A stretch of 32,884 nt of DNA from Nitrospirota bacterium (GCA_029261165.1 JAJDBV010000018.1:1-32884); one strand, 5' to 3'; counted from the first letter of the stretch, positions 23,064 through 31,684 are shown. Notes: generated by a model not told the origin, from the sequence alone. Program-made: numbers and translations.

Positions 23064-23888
23064 ATGGGACGGATACAGGAAATTGCTTTTTTAGTCTTCG
23101 GGCAACTTGCCGTCGGAGGTATTTTCTTGTTGGCACTTCCTTCATTAGAGACGGTCGGCCTCGGATTCTTTAGAACCAATGGGATTGTCTTTCTCCTCTG
23201 CATTCTTCTTGGCATGTCACTATTTCCGATTCCTTTGTCAGAATGGACCATGACGACGTTTCAGTTCAATTGGACCGGGATGATTTTTCTTTTTTTCTTT
23301 CTTTTCGTCCTCACTCTTTTTGTCTACAATCTCCGTCTCTGGTTTCGAAACCCGCATCATAGCCGACCACTTCTCTTGTCGGCCTCTCTTCTCGGTGCCT
23401 TTGCGATCCTGGCCAGCGTCGGATACTATCTTCCCCAGCCATCCGGCGTGATCCGCGTGCTCTCCCTGTCAGCCCAGTTTCTGTCCTCCAGCCTCCTGAT
23501 GGGCGCAGGTGTGCTGGGGATGCTGTTGGGCCACAGCTATCTCACCCGTCCCTCGCTTTCAATTGTCCCGCTTCGAAATCTTGCAAAACTGTTCATGGTT
23601 TTTGTGTTTCTGGAAGCCGGACTCACCCTGGTAAGTCTCGTTGTTCTGGTCCCTCCTCAACGCTTGAAAGACGCCCTGCTGATCAATACAATTGAAGGGC
23701 TTTATCTCTGGATTCGGCTATTAATCGGAATCGTGGGGCCGGTTATTTTAGCGCCGATGATCCTCGAAACGGTCAAGGAACGGGCCACAATGTCTGCAAC
23801 GGGCTTACTGTACGTGGCGATGATGATGGTTATTATTGGGGCCATCTTCTCCCGTTTTTTCTTATTGGTCGATGCAACTTTTGTATAA
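23064..23888 (+). CDS. Polytopic membrane protein, unknown
   Basis: A 274-aa protein with about eight membrane helices and short loops. The loop WFRNPHHSRP and the segment LGHSYLTRPSLSIVPLRNL (around 165-183) stand out: His and Tyr at a helix end, followed by a polar Pro-rich turn. They look like a conserved functional site, but I cannot name the family. No signal sequence or soluble domain. The ATG lies just two bases beyond the MITE target duplication, with only TAAGG as a possible ribosome site, so expression may depend on the MITE end or a later start. The cupin follows after 15 bases. A membrane anchor of a redox complex is one speculative option given the oxidase nearby. Confidence 0.7.
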   Translation: MGRIQEIAFLVFGQLAVGGIFLLALPSLETVGLGFFRTNGIVFLLCILLGMSLFPIPLSEWTMTTFQFNWTGMIFLFFFLFVLTLFVYNLRLWFRNPHHSRPLLLSASLLGAFAILASVGYYLPQPSGVIRVLSLSAQFLSSSLLMGAGVLGMLLGHSYLTRPSLSIVPLRNLAKLFMVFVFLEAGLTLVSLVVLVPPQRLKDALLINTIEGLYLWIRLLIGIVGPVILAPMILETVKERATMSATGLLYVAMMMVIIGAIFSRFFLLVDATFV

Positions 23889-23903
23889 TGGAGGCTGAAC
23901 CGA

Positions 23904-24227
23904 ATGCAGGTATTTGATATTGAGAAAATGAAGACCTTCTCGACGGAAAAGATGAAAAAGGTCAAAATGTTTGACTCTGAACACATGTTTTGTGATCTGT
24001 ACTGCTTTGAATCCGGCCAATCACAGAAGACACACCTCCACGAAGGGGAAGACAAAATTTATTATGTTCTGGAAGGAGAGGGTCTGTTTCGCATCGGCGA
24101 TGAGGAGATCTGCGTGCGGCATGGATCAGCAACGATGGCAAAAGCAGGGGTCATCCATGGCGTGATCAATCAGTCGAGAAACCGTCTGGTCGTATTGGTC
24201 TTCATGGCACCAAAACCGGTACACTAA
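23904..24227 (+). CDS. Single-domain cupin protein
   Basis: A 107-aa small β-barrel. Cupin motif 1 is HLHEGEDKIYYVLEGEG (about 52-68), with two His and a Glu placed as metal ligands, and motif 2 is AGVIHGVIN (about 85-93) with the fourth ligand His. A metal-binding cupin is therefore expected; the ligand or reaction is unknown. The N-terminal 30 residues are Lys/Met-rich (EKMKTFSTEKMKKVKMF). GGAGG lies nine bases ahead of the ATG, in the 15-base gap after the membrane protein gene, so the two are co-transcribed. The CbiC-like gene follows 106 bases later. Confidence 0.85.
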   Translation: MQVFDIEKMKTFSTEKMKKVKMFDSEHMFCDLYCFESGQSQKTHLHEGEDKIYYVLEGEGLFRIGDEEICVRHGSATMAKAGVIHGVINQSRNRLVVLVFMAPKPVH

Positions 24228-24333
24228 AGAACCTGATCCCGAAAGATCGGAGATTCAATGCGAATGCCGTCCGGAGATGGAAATCCACCCTGACTTGGAA
24301 GGTCGTCTTCGGCAGGTCAAAAAGGAGATTGCA

Positions 24334-24951
24334 ATGCCGCATCAATCTGAATCGCGTCAAGCGTCAACACGACAGATCATTGAAAAAGAAATGGGTTCAC
24401 ATGCCTTCAGCCCGAACCAGTTAGAGGTTGTAAGAAGTGTGATCGCCGCAACGGCCGACTTTGAGTTTTCCGAATCGATGACCTTTCATCCTATTGCAGT
24501 GGAGACCGGAATGGCGGCAATGCGTGCCGGCGCCGATATCGTAACGGACATCCAAATGGTTGAGGCTGGCATTCCAAAGAATCTGGTGGCTAAAACCGGC
24601 GGAAGCGTCTGGTGTTTTATCTCGGACAATGACGTACTTGAAAAAGCAAAGGACCTCCGTCTTCCACGAGAGGTCATTGCAATGAGAAAAGCGGCCGAAG
24701 AGTGTGAAGGCGCCATCTATGTGATCGGGAGTTCTTCCGAAGCACTCTCCGAACTCATCCGTCTGGTTCAGGACGGGTCCGCCAAGCCATCACTGATTGT
24801 GGGCGTTCCCGTCGGGTTTCATGCCGCATCTGAATCAAAGGAAAAGCTCCTCAATATTTCAAAACCGTTTATTACCTGTCGGGGCCGAAAGGGAGGCAGT
24901 CTTGTGGCCGTAGCAATTATCGAATCCCTTTCATCTTTAGTAATTCATTAG
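24334..24951 (+). CDS. CbiC/CobH-like protein lacking the catalytic His
   Basis: Homologue of precorrin-8X/cobalt-precorrin-8 methylmutase, which moves a methyl group on the corrin ring to give hydrogenobyrinate or cobyrinate. The 205-aa length and conserved GVPVGF, ESKEKL, GRKGGS and TDIQMVEAGIP fit the family. The catalytic His (CobH His43, in VIHTTADF-type motifs) is Ala here: VIAATADFEF, Ala38, codon 24445-24447. The TRSAAA-type segment is also altered (AMRKAAEE). It is therefore unlikely to be a normal methylmutase and may bind another tetrapyrrole. No other cobalamin gene is in view. The frame extends to 24277, but AAAGGAG sits six bases before the ATG at 24334, which gives the family length. 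Confidence 0.85.
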   Translation: MPHQSESRQASTRQIIEKEMGSHAFSPNQLEVVRSVIAATADFEFSESMTFHPIAVETGMAAMRAGADIVTDIQMVEAGIPKNLVAKTGGSVWCFISDNDVLEKAKDLRLPREVIAMRKAAEECEGAIYVIGSSSEALSELIRLVQDGSAKPSLIVGVPVGFHAASESKEKLLNISKPFITCRGRKGGSLVAVAIIESLSSLVIH

Positions 24952-25007
24952 TCATCGAGTCTCCCATCCTGAGATTTTAGAACTAAAAAGAGTAGACGAA
25001 AACGACA

Positions 25008-25036
25008 TTGCCTTTCTGATATGGTTTCGATATAAT
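25008..25036 (+). promoter_or_regulatory. σ70-type promoter of the NuoF-like gene
   Basis: TTGCCT (25008-25013), 17-base spacer, TATAAT (25031-25036), expected start near 25043, 25 bases before the ATG. It separates the NuoF-like gene from the CbiC-like gene transcriptionally. Confidence 0.68.
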
Positions 25037-25067
25037 TCGCCCAGAACTGAATGGAGAAATTCTCATC

Positions 25068-26474
25068 ATGGCAGACCAAAAGATCCTAGACGCGCAAAAA
25101 ATTCTGCTTCAGCATGAAGGTCCCATTGAAACGTTGGAGGATTACCTCGCGATCGGAGGTTTCCAGGCGCTCAAAAAAGCCGTGACAATGACCCCGATGC
25201 AAATCATTAATGAAATTAAAAAATCATTTCTGAGAGGCCGTGGCGGCGCGGGTTTTCCCGCGGGGATCAAATGGGAAGGGGTGCATCGGAACAACGACAC
25301 CATATTGGGACGCGCCCCTCAGAAATATCTCGTGTGTAACTGTTCAGAAGGGGAACCAGGCACCTATAAAGACCGCTACCTCATCCAAAAAAACCCCTAT
25401 ACCCTCATCGAAGGGATGATCATCGCTTCCTACGCTATTGGCACTGTCGATGCGATGATCTGCATCAAGGAAATTTTCAAGAAGGAAATTGCCATTCTGG
25501 AGCGGGCCATTCAGGAATGTGTTACAGCCGGATACGTGGGTGAAAATGCGATGGGTTCTGGCCATAATCTCCCACTTAAACTGACGTTTGGCCCCGACTC
25601 CTACCTCCTGGGGGAAGACCGCGCGCAGCTGGAAGTCATAGAGGGAAAACCACCCTGGCCGCGTGCGAAGGGTATCATTCCTGTCTATGTCGGGCTTTAT
25701 GGACAACCAACGGTCGTGAACAATGTTGAAACACTTGCCACGGTCCCCCACATCCTCCGTAAAGGAGCAGATTGGTTTAAATCAATCGGCACGGCCGATA
25801 CCCCGGGGACCATGATTTTCACCCTCACGGGCGATATCAACCGCCCCGGCATGTATGAGCTTCCGATGGGGACCCCCTTGCGCACCTTGATTGATGTTTA
25901 CGGTGGCGGACCGAAGATGGAACGGCATGTGAAGGTCGTCTTTTCAGGACCCACAAATTCTGTCATCCCGGCCAGTAAGCTCGACACCCCTCTCGATTTC
26001 GGATCCATGCGGAAAATACCCTCCGGCCTCGGTTCGGGCGGCTTCATCGTTTTAGACAATACGGCTTGTGTCCTCAAGGCAGGCCTGGATTTTGCGAAAT
26101 TTCTTGCGATTGAGTCCTGCGGTCAATGCTCCTCATGCAAAACAGGAACAGGCCGGATTGCCCGCGGCCTTGAGCTACTGGAAGAAGGACGCGCAACTGA
26201 AGAGACCGTCCTGGCCATCCTGGAGGACTGTGAACATATCAAAGGGTCAGGACATTGCTATCTCTGTACTGAACCGGGTCTTGAAATCGGTAGCATCTTG
26301 CACCATTTCCCGAATGATGTCATTGAACACCTCGAATACGGCTGTCTAAAAGACCGGCATCTTGTGATGCCGAAGATCAAGAGCTTTGATGAAGCAACAA
26401 ATACCTTTACCTTTGATGAAGGCTACTTCGACCGATGTCTGTCTGATGGGAAGCTGATCAATTACCCTGGTTAA
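25068..26474 (+). CDS. Stand-alone NuoF-like flavoprotein (NADH dehydrogenase 51-kDa subunit family)
   Basis: FMN and 4Fe-4S protein of the NuoF/HoxF family, 468 aa, expected to take electrons from a nicotinamide nucleotide. Visible are the FMN loop GRGGAGFPAG (57-66), EGEPGTYKDR (94-103) and the N3-cluster cysteines Cys351, Cys354 and Cys357 in ESCGQCSSC, plus Cys397 in GHCYLC, at the usual spacing. The segment that in NuoF reads GEETALLESLEG is GEDRAQLEVIEG here (182-193), so residues near the nucleotide are changed. No NuoE thioredoxin-like domain is fused, and no NuoE, NuoG or other complex I gene is beside it. It has its own promoter; GGAG lies 11 bases before the ATG. It is followed, behind another promoter, by the cytochrome bd-like oxidase. 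Confidence 0.9.
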   Translation: MADQKILDAQKILLQHEGPIETLEDYLAIGGFQALKKAVTMTPMQIINEIKKSFLRGRGGAGFPAGIKWEGVHRNNDTILGRAPQKYLVCNCSEGEPGTYKDRYLIQKNPYTLIEGMIIASYAIGTVDAMICIKEIFKKEIAILERAIQECVTAGYVGENAMGSGHNLPLKLTFGPDSYLLGEDRAQLEVIEGKPPWPRAKGIIPVYVGLYGQPTVVNNVETLATVPHILRKGADWFKSIGTADTPGTMIFTLTGDINRPGMYELPMGTPLRTLIDVYGGGPKMERHVKVVFSGPTNSVIPASKLDTPLDFGSMRKIPSGLGSGGFIVLDNTACVLKAGLDFAKFLAIESCGQCSSCKTGTGRIARGLELLEEGRATEETVLAILEDCEHIKGSGHCYLCTEPGLEIGSILHHFPNDVIEHLEYGCLKDRHLVMPKIKSFDEATNTFTFDEGYFDRCLSDGKLINYPG

Positions 26475-26544
26475 GCCGACAGAAACTTCACAAGGCCCGG
26501 CTTCCTGGTATCCTCATGAATGTCTGCTCAGCCCTCCAAATCGC

Positions 26545-26574
26545 TTGACACCTTTCCCCCTCAGTCGGTATGAT
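26545..26574 (+). promoter_or_regulatory. σ70-type promoter of the cytochrome bd-like gene
   Basis: TTGACA (26545-26550), 18-base spacer, TATGAT (26569-26574), expected start near 26581. The ATG is at 26605, with AAAGG six bases upstream. Both boxes are close to consensus, so independent, fairly strong expression is expected. Confidence 0.75.
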
Positions 26575-26604
26575 TATTTTTACTCGTAAAGACAAAGGCA
26601 TATC

Positions 26605-28518
26605 ATGGTTTGGCATCAACAGTTTTACAGACTTTCTGCGCCGCTTTTCGCGGCGTTTCTCATTCTCTCCCTGGTCATCTCATCCGACCTGAGTCATGCT
26701 TCCGAGGCAGACCCATCCTTTCAGGAAAAGACCCCCTCCAATCCGCTGACTGATATTTATCTAGGAACAGAGGGTGTTATTTCGGGTCCGCCTGCGCCGG
26801 TATTGTCCTACCCGGACAGCTACGGAGGCGGGAGGCGGATCGACAGCCGCTCCGTCCTCTGGATATTCATCCAGCAACATTTTTTCCTGGGAAGTTTTAT
26901 CCTCGGTGTTCCCATGATCGCCTGGATGTTGGAATGCTTCGGTTTCTTCCGAAAAAGGAGAGCAGACCCTCCTGAAAAACATGATCAACTCGGTCGGGAT
27001 ATCATGCAGATCTGCCTCCCCTTTTATCCTTTGACGCTTATTACCGGTCTCGCTCTTCTCGGAGCATTTCTCTTTTTGTATTCGGAGTTCTCTAAATACA
27101 TGTCTTCGGTCTTCAATCCGGTGATCGCGCTTTATGCCGTCGTTTTTTTTATCGAGACTCCTTTGCTCTACGCCTATGCCTTGACCTGGAACCGGTGGAA
27201 GCAGGGCCGGCTGAAGTGGCTTCATTTCGGCCTTGGCGGCCTGACCTGCCTCAATGGATTGGCGATTATCTACCTTGCAAATGCCTTGATGGCTTTCATG
27301 ATGTCGCCGTCCGGAGTTAACGAAAAGGGAGCCTACCTGGGAAACATCTGGAACGCGGTCAATACCCCTCTTTGGAATCCGCTCAATGTCCACCGGATTC
27401 TGGCCAGTATCATGTTCAGCGGGGCCGTCCTCGCGGCCTACGCGGCGTATCAGATGCTCACCACACGTGACCCGGAGAAAAAAGCCCATTATGACTGGAT
27501 GGGACATGTCATGATCATGATCTCCATCGCCAACCTCTTTATTCTCCCCTTTGCCGGATACTGGTTCGCAAAAGCGATCTTCATCTATCGTCAACGGATG
27601 GGCATGACCTTAATGGGCGGTAAGCTCAGTTGGCCTTTTGTGATGCAGGCGACGCTGATCGGACTGATCTTCATGACAGTGACCTACTACCTCTGGCGAG
27701 GGACGACCCGGATGCAGGGGGCCGAGCGGTACAACCACCTTGCAAAGTACATGATGATTGTTTTTACCATCGCCTTCATGATCTGGATCACACCGCACAC
27801 CATTCCCGCCAGCCAAGGAGAGATTCAGGCCATGGGAGGCGCACAACATCCGATTGTCGGATATTATGGAACCATGGCGGCCAAAAATACAGCCATCAAC
27901 ACAATGATCTTAAGCTTCGGTATCTGCTTCATCATCTTTAAACGCTGCAACAAGCAGATGACGATTACATGGTCAAAGTGGGGGAATACGGCGATGATCT
28001 CTCTCTTTGCGATTGCGGAGGGTTTCATCATCTACTACGGGGTCTACGGATTTTTTGTCCCGGCCAACATCAGGGTGAACCTGGCCCGTCCGCAATTTCT
28101 TGTCACCATGGGCGCACTCGTCATCGGGGCAGTCCTAAATGGGGTGATGCTCAAAAAATCGGAGTCCATCGGGCCGATTCAATGGGGGAAACTCCCCCTG
28201 GGCGGGGCGATTTCCATCTTTTCGCTGGCCGTCTTTATTTCGACAACGATGGTGTTGATGGGATACATCCGCTCGTCGGTCAGGCTTGATTGGCATGTCA
28301 CTGAAGTCTTAAAAGACACGACCCCCTGGGCGGGGACCCCGACCCTCACTTATGCCATTGGCATGGTGCTATTAAATGTTGTACTCTTTTGGATCATTAC
28401 CATCTTCATCTTTCGATCTGGAAAAACGCGTAGGATGTCTGCCTTCTCCCTTCAACCTGATGCCGTGGGTCCAAATGCCGAGGGGAAGGAGATGCCCTCG
28501 GAGTTCATCCCAAAATAA
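26605..28518 (+). CDS. Cytochrome bd-like oxidase subunit I, long single-subunit form
   Basis: CydA-related heme membrane protein, 637 aa, versus about 450-520 for ordinary CydA. Residues 12-33 form a signal-like segment (ending SHASEA), followed by about 50 polar residues, then some 14 membrane helices. CydA landmarks can be aligned: His92 in IQQHFFLG, FFIETP with Glu184 (the CydA FFLEST glutamate), NALMAFMMSPSG near 226 (the CydA NGWMQNPIG loop) and His263 in NVHRILAS. Further His stand at 207, 301, 378, 398, 415 and 564. No CydB, CydX or assembly gene is adjacent, and extra C-terminal helices are present. Nitrospira-type cytochrome bd-like oxidases share this plan, from memory. Oxygen reduction is likely but not certain; some such paralogues may use other acceptors. 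Confidence 0.85.
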   Translation: MVWHQQFYRLSAPLFAAFLILSLVISSDLSHASEADPSFQEKTPSNPLTDIYLGTEGVISGPPAPVLSYPDSYGGGRRIDSRSVLWIFIQQHFFLGSFILGVPMIAWMLECFGFFRKRRADPPEKHDQLGRDIMQICLPFYPLTLITGLALLGAFLFLYSEFSKYMSSVFNPVIALYAVVFFIETPLLYAYALTWNRWKQGRLKWLHFGLGGLTCLNGLAIIYLANALMAFMMSPSGVNEKGAYLGNIWNAVNTPLWNPLNVHRILASIMFSGAVLAAYAAYQMLTTRDPEKKAHYDWMGHVMIMISIANLFILPFAGYWFAKAIFIYRQRMGMTLMGGKLSWPFVMQATLIGLIFMTVTYYLWRGTTRMQGAERYNHLAKYMMIVFTIAFMIWITPHTIPASQGEIQAMGGAQHPIVGYYGTMAAKNTAINTMILSFGICFIIFKRCNKQMTITWSKWGNTAMISLFAIAEGFIIYYGVYGFFVPANIRVNLARPQFLVTMGALVIGAVLNGVMLKKSESIGPIQWGKLPLGGAISIFSLAVFISTTMVLMGYIRSSVRLDWHVTEVLKDTTPWAGTPTLTYAIGMVLLNVVLFWIITIFIFRSGKTRRMSAFSLQPDAVGPNAEGKEMPSEFIPK

Positions 28519-28523
28519 CGACA

Positions 28524-28552
28524 AATTGGTGTTAGTTAAAAAACCACCAATT
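28524..28552. terminator. Possible shared hairpin between convergent genes
   Basis: AATTGGTG and CACCAATT, eight-base perfect arms with a 13-base loop, spanning the end of the peptidase gene six bases after the oxidase stop. There is no T-run behind either arm, so termination in either direction is only a possibility. Confidence 0.35.
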
Positions 28553-31500
28553 CCATGATTTAGGTTCCGGCACATCCTCCGGATACAAGGTCGAAGAGAG
28601 CGGATCAGGGCGGGAAGCCAGATTTTCCACAACTTCCTTGGCCACCTTGACCGCCTTGACCAGACCCGCTTTGTCGATCTTATCAACCGTGTCTGAAGGA
28701 CGATGAAAATCAGGGGTCTTCCCACTCGATATTTGGACGGCCGGAATTCCGACATCAGTGAAACTCTTTTGATCGCTTGAACCGATTTCATTCGAATTCG
28801 TCTCAATCGGCACCCCGGCCTTAAAACCGGCGTCCCTGAACATTCGAGTCCACTCCCGTGCCGAACCGGTACCGTAAATAATCATATCTTTCTCTCCCAA
28901 TCGGCCGACCATGTCAATGTTCACCATCCCGAAAATTTTATCTGCCTGAAATGGCTTTGGATAGGCGGCATAATGCTTTGATCCAAGCCGGTCCATTTCC
29001 CCGGCGGCAAAGGCAACAAAGACCACGGGCCGTTCAAGCGGCCCTCCTTTTGCCAGGACCCTGGCGAGTTCCAACAAAACAGCAATACCGCTCGCGTTGT
29101 CGTCTGCACCCGGATGGATCTCGCCCTCGTTTCCTTCATGGCCCTCCATCCAACCAAGTCCGAGATGGTCATAGTGGGCCCCGACAATAATCCCTTGATC
29201 CGACCACTCCGCTCTGGATCCGGGAATAAAACCGATCACGTTTTTTAGAGAAACCGGACTTCCCACACCGTCACCTTTTTCTCTCCATATCTGGATATAG
29301 CTCGCTTCGATATCTCCGGCCGATTTCAGCCCCGCTTTCCGGAAAGCCTTGGAAATAAAATCTGTAACCAGATCCGACTCCGGCATTGAAAAACCCCGCC
29401 CTTTCAAAGTACGGTCCGTCATAAAATGGATCTCTTTCATCATCTGGGTACTTGAAACAACAGAAGGCAATTTGGCCAAAGCATGCCGGGGAGGGAGTAA
29501 GCCTCGTGCCCTCCGCCTCGTCTTTCCGCCATCCGTCTGTTTAACCCTGACCGAGATCGGGGAACGTTTGACCGGCCATTTTCCTTTCACAACATTGATC
29601 GGATCTTTCCCCTTAAAGGCAAGATAGCCATATCGTCCGTAGTGTTGAAGTTTTCTTCCCAAGCTGGCCAACGATGCCGGATTGTCCACGGCCATCCAGG
29701 CCAAGGTAAGTTTTTTATCCCCTGGATGGCGCGCGGCGAGAACAAGGCTATGGCCTCTGCGGGGAACCTGAATCCGGTCAATTCGGGCCATGGCACTCGT
29801 CATCACAAGGTTGTATCTCCTTAACTGCGCCAGCGCCTTGTGCTGGAATCTGTTTTCCCAGCCGAGGAGCCAAACAGCACGGTCGTCCGGCAGCGCATCA
29901 ACCTCATCGTCCCATTTTATTTCAACCTCCCCTTGATGAGACATTTTCCACGTGTGTGCCAAGCTTTGGTATGCGCGTCGTACCCTTTCGCGCGCCGTTG
30001 CAGGCAGAAGAATGACGACAGACTTCGCGCCAAACATCTGAGAAATAGACGGTGGTGCCTCTTCAGGGTCTAATCTCCGAAAGAGATCGTATTCCGGGTC
30101 AAGATCAAGGTGTAGAGGTCTTGCCGGGAGTTGGAGTGACAGATCAAGGGTCTTATTCGTCATTAAAACGGTCGTCTGGTATGCTTCTTTCCGGCCCTCA
30201 AGTGTCACAGCAATTGGGAGTTGGAGTCGATAAGGTGCCCCGCTCTGCCTCTGCCTGATCGTTGCAGTCAAGACATAGCCTTCTCCTTCCTCATTTTTCT
30301 CTGCTTTCGCACGCCTGACCTGCAAGCGAGGCGCACCGGGCCGGGTCACCCACTGATTAAATTCAAAATCTAGATCCAGCCCGGAGGCACGACTGAACGC
30401 ATGTTTAAGGTCGGTGAATGAGGCCCGTCTAAACTTATTTTCATGAAAGAATGTTTGCAATGCCTCGATGAAAATCTCGTCGCCAACTTTAAGTCTCAGC
30501 ATGTGAAAAAAATGCATCGTCTTTCCGTAGCCAACAGCTTGTGAAGCGGCATCGACCCGCCCTTGGAACTCCATGAGCGGGAAATCCTTTCCCGCTGTCA
30601 CATAATCTGCATATTTTTGCAGCGAAGCATGCCGGGACGCCTTCCCTCCCCCATGTTGTTCCTGTATGAGATAATCTGCCAGATATGCCGTCAATCCCTC
30701 GCTCCAGTTACCGGTCTCCCGGTCAACATAGACACCGTTTCCCCACCAATTGTGTAAAATCTCATGGGGATAGGAGGAGTGTAAAATAAATGGAAATCGG
30801 ATGATCTTTGAGCCCAGAAGCGTAAAAGATGGCATCCCGTAACCTGTTTCCCAAAAATTTTCAACCAGGGCAAACTTTGAGTAGGGATAGGGACCGAGCA
30901 ATTTCTCATACATTTCAAGGTATTGTTCCGTTACCTCTAAATATTTCTGTGCCAATTCAGGGTCCGGTGTTCTGAGAAAGACCATGGCGACCACCTTTCC
31001 CGCCTGCCGAAGGTATTCATGCCATTCCCCCGCAACAAGATAAATCTCCTCCTGCGGCTCAGATGATACCCAGCGAACGCGGACAAGGTTATCTTCTCTG
31101 ATGTATTCTTCTCTTCCCCCCTGACTGACCGCATTCCAGCCTTTCGGCAAAGTAAGGTCAAGGGAGAATGTGGTCATGTCAGCATAAAACCAGGGATACC
31201 AAAAGGTTTCACCCGAGAGAAAGACGCCTTCTGTCGCAATAATTCCAGGGGTTCCGGATGACCGGTCGGCATTCCCTCCTCCTGACATCAAGGGGTGGTT
31301 GATCTCGCCTTCATATGCCATGACAAACTGACGCAGTCCGATCGGAAGTTTCACCAGGTAGTGTTCCAAACGTACCCCTGCCTCCCCTCCCCCTCCACTC
31401 AGTCCAAACCCCAAAGGTTTCGGATCTTCCTTTTCATAGATGATCTTTACCCCGGCGGTCTGAGATACAGGCCGCAAACCCCTGTGAAGAAGAAAATGGA

Positions 31501-31684
31501 AATTCCCTTCCGGATCAGAGGAAATGGACCTTGGGAGGGTAATTGTATCTTCAACCTGAAGGTGATGTGTTTCAGGATTCAGGTTGACCTTTATTTCATG
31601 ATGAATGGTTTGCTGAGCTTTGAGAATGCCTGGGAACAAGGTCAGGATCGCAATGAGGGCAGACCGGAAAATAAAATCCTTCAT
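28532..31684 (-). CDS. Secreted M1-M28 metallopeptidase fusion
   Basis: Exported protein, 1050 aa, signal peptide 1-23 (ALIAILTLFPGILKAQ). An N-terminal β-rich region is followed by an M1 aminopeptidase core: GYGMPSF (281-287, in place of GAMEN), zinc motif HEILHNWW (His307, Glu308, His311) and Glu329 in NWSEG. A long region of about 400 residues then leads to an M28 domain. Its metal ligands are present: GAHYDH with His837, Asp861 in GADDN, Glu896, Asp924 in NIDMVG and His994 in DFHRPSD. The general-base Glu that normally precedes Glu896 (GEE-type motif) is Gly895, so the M28 half may not be catalytic. AGGAG lies seven bases before the ATG. It has its own promoter and is convergent with the oxidase. 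Confidence 0.9.
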   Translation of the reverse strand: MKDFIFRSALIAILTLFPGILKAQQTIHHEIKVNLNPETHHLQVEDTITLPRSISSDPEGNFHFLLHRGLRPVSQTAGVKIIYEKEDPKPLGFGLSGGGGEAGVRLEHYLVKLPIGLRQFVMAYEGEINHPLMSGGGNADRSSGTPGIIATEGVFLSGETFWYPWFYADMTTFSLDLTLPKGWNAVSQGGREEYIREDNLVRVRWVSSEPQEEIYLVAGEWHEYLRQAGKVVAMVFLRTPDPELAQKYLEVTEQYLEMYEKLLGPYPYSKFALVENFWETGYGMPSFTLLGSKIIRFPFILHSSYPHEILHNWWGNGVYVDRETGNWSEGLTAYLADYLIQEQHGGGKASRHASLQKYADYVTAGKDFPLMEFQGRVDAASQAVGYGKTMHFFHMLRLKVGDEIFIEALQTFFHENKFRRASFTDLKHAFSRASGLDLDFEFNQWVTRPGAPRLQVRRAKAEKNEEGEGYVLTATIRQRQSGAPYRLQLPIAVTLEGRKEAYQTTVLMTNKTLDLSLQLPARPLHLDLDPEYDLFRRLDPEEAPPSISQMFGAKSVVILLPATARERVRRAYQSLAHTWKMSHQGEVEIKWDDEVDALPDDRAVWLLGWENRFQHKALAQLRRYNLVMTSAMARIDRIQVPRRGHSLVLAARHPGDKKLTLAWMAVDNPASLASLGRKLQHYGRYGYLAFKGKDPINVVKGKWPVKRSPISVRVKQTDGGKTRRRARGLLPPRHALAKLPSVVSSTQMMKEIHFMTDRTLKGRGFSMPESDLVTDFISKAFRKAGLKSAGDIEASYIQIWREKGDGVGSPVSLKNVIGFIPGSRAEWSDQGIIVGAHYDHLGLGWMEGHEGNEGEIHPGADDNASGIAVLLELARVLAKGGPLERPVVFVAFAAGEMDRLGSKHYAAYPKPFQADKIFGMVNIDMVGRLGEKDMIIYGTGSAREWTRMFRDAGFKAGVPIETNSNEIGSSDQKSFTDVGIPAVQISSGKTPDFHRPSDTVDKIDKAGLVKAVKVAKEVVENLASRPDPLSSTLYPEDVPEPKSWNWWFFN

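Noticed and set aside
23064-23888. Assignment of the membrane protein as an NrfD/PsrC-type quinone subunit
   Set aside because: The helix count is roughly compatible and the context is redox-like, but no specific motif could be confirmed, so it is left as unknown.
26761-27594. 277-codon open frame on the minus strand inside the bd-like oxidase
   Set aside because: The plus-strand frame has clear CydA landmarks, promoter and ribosome site; the minus frame is polar, without signal or family match, as expected for a shadow.
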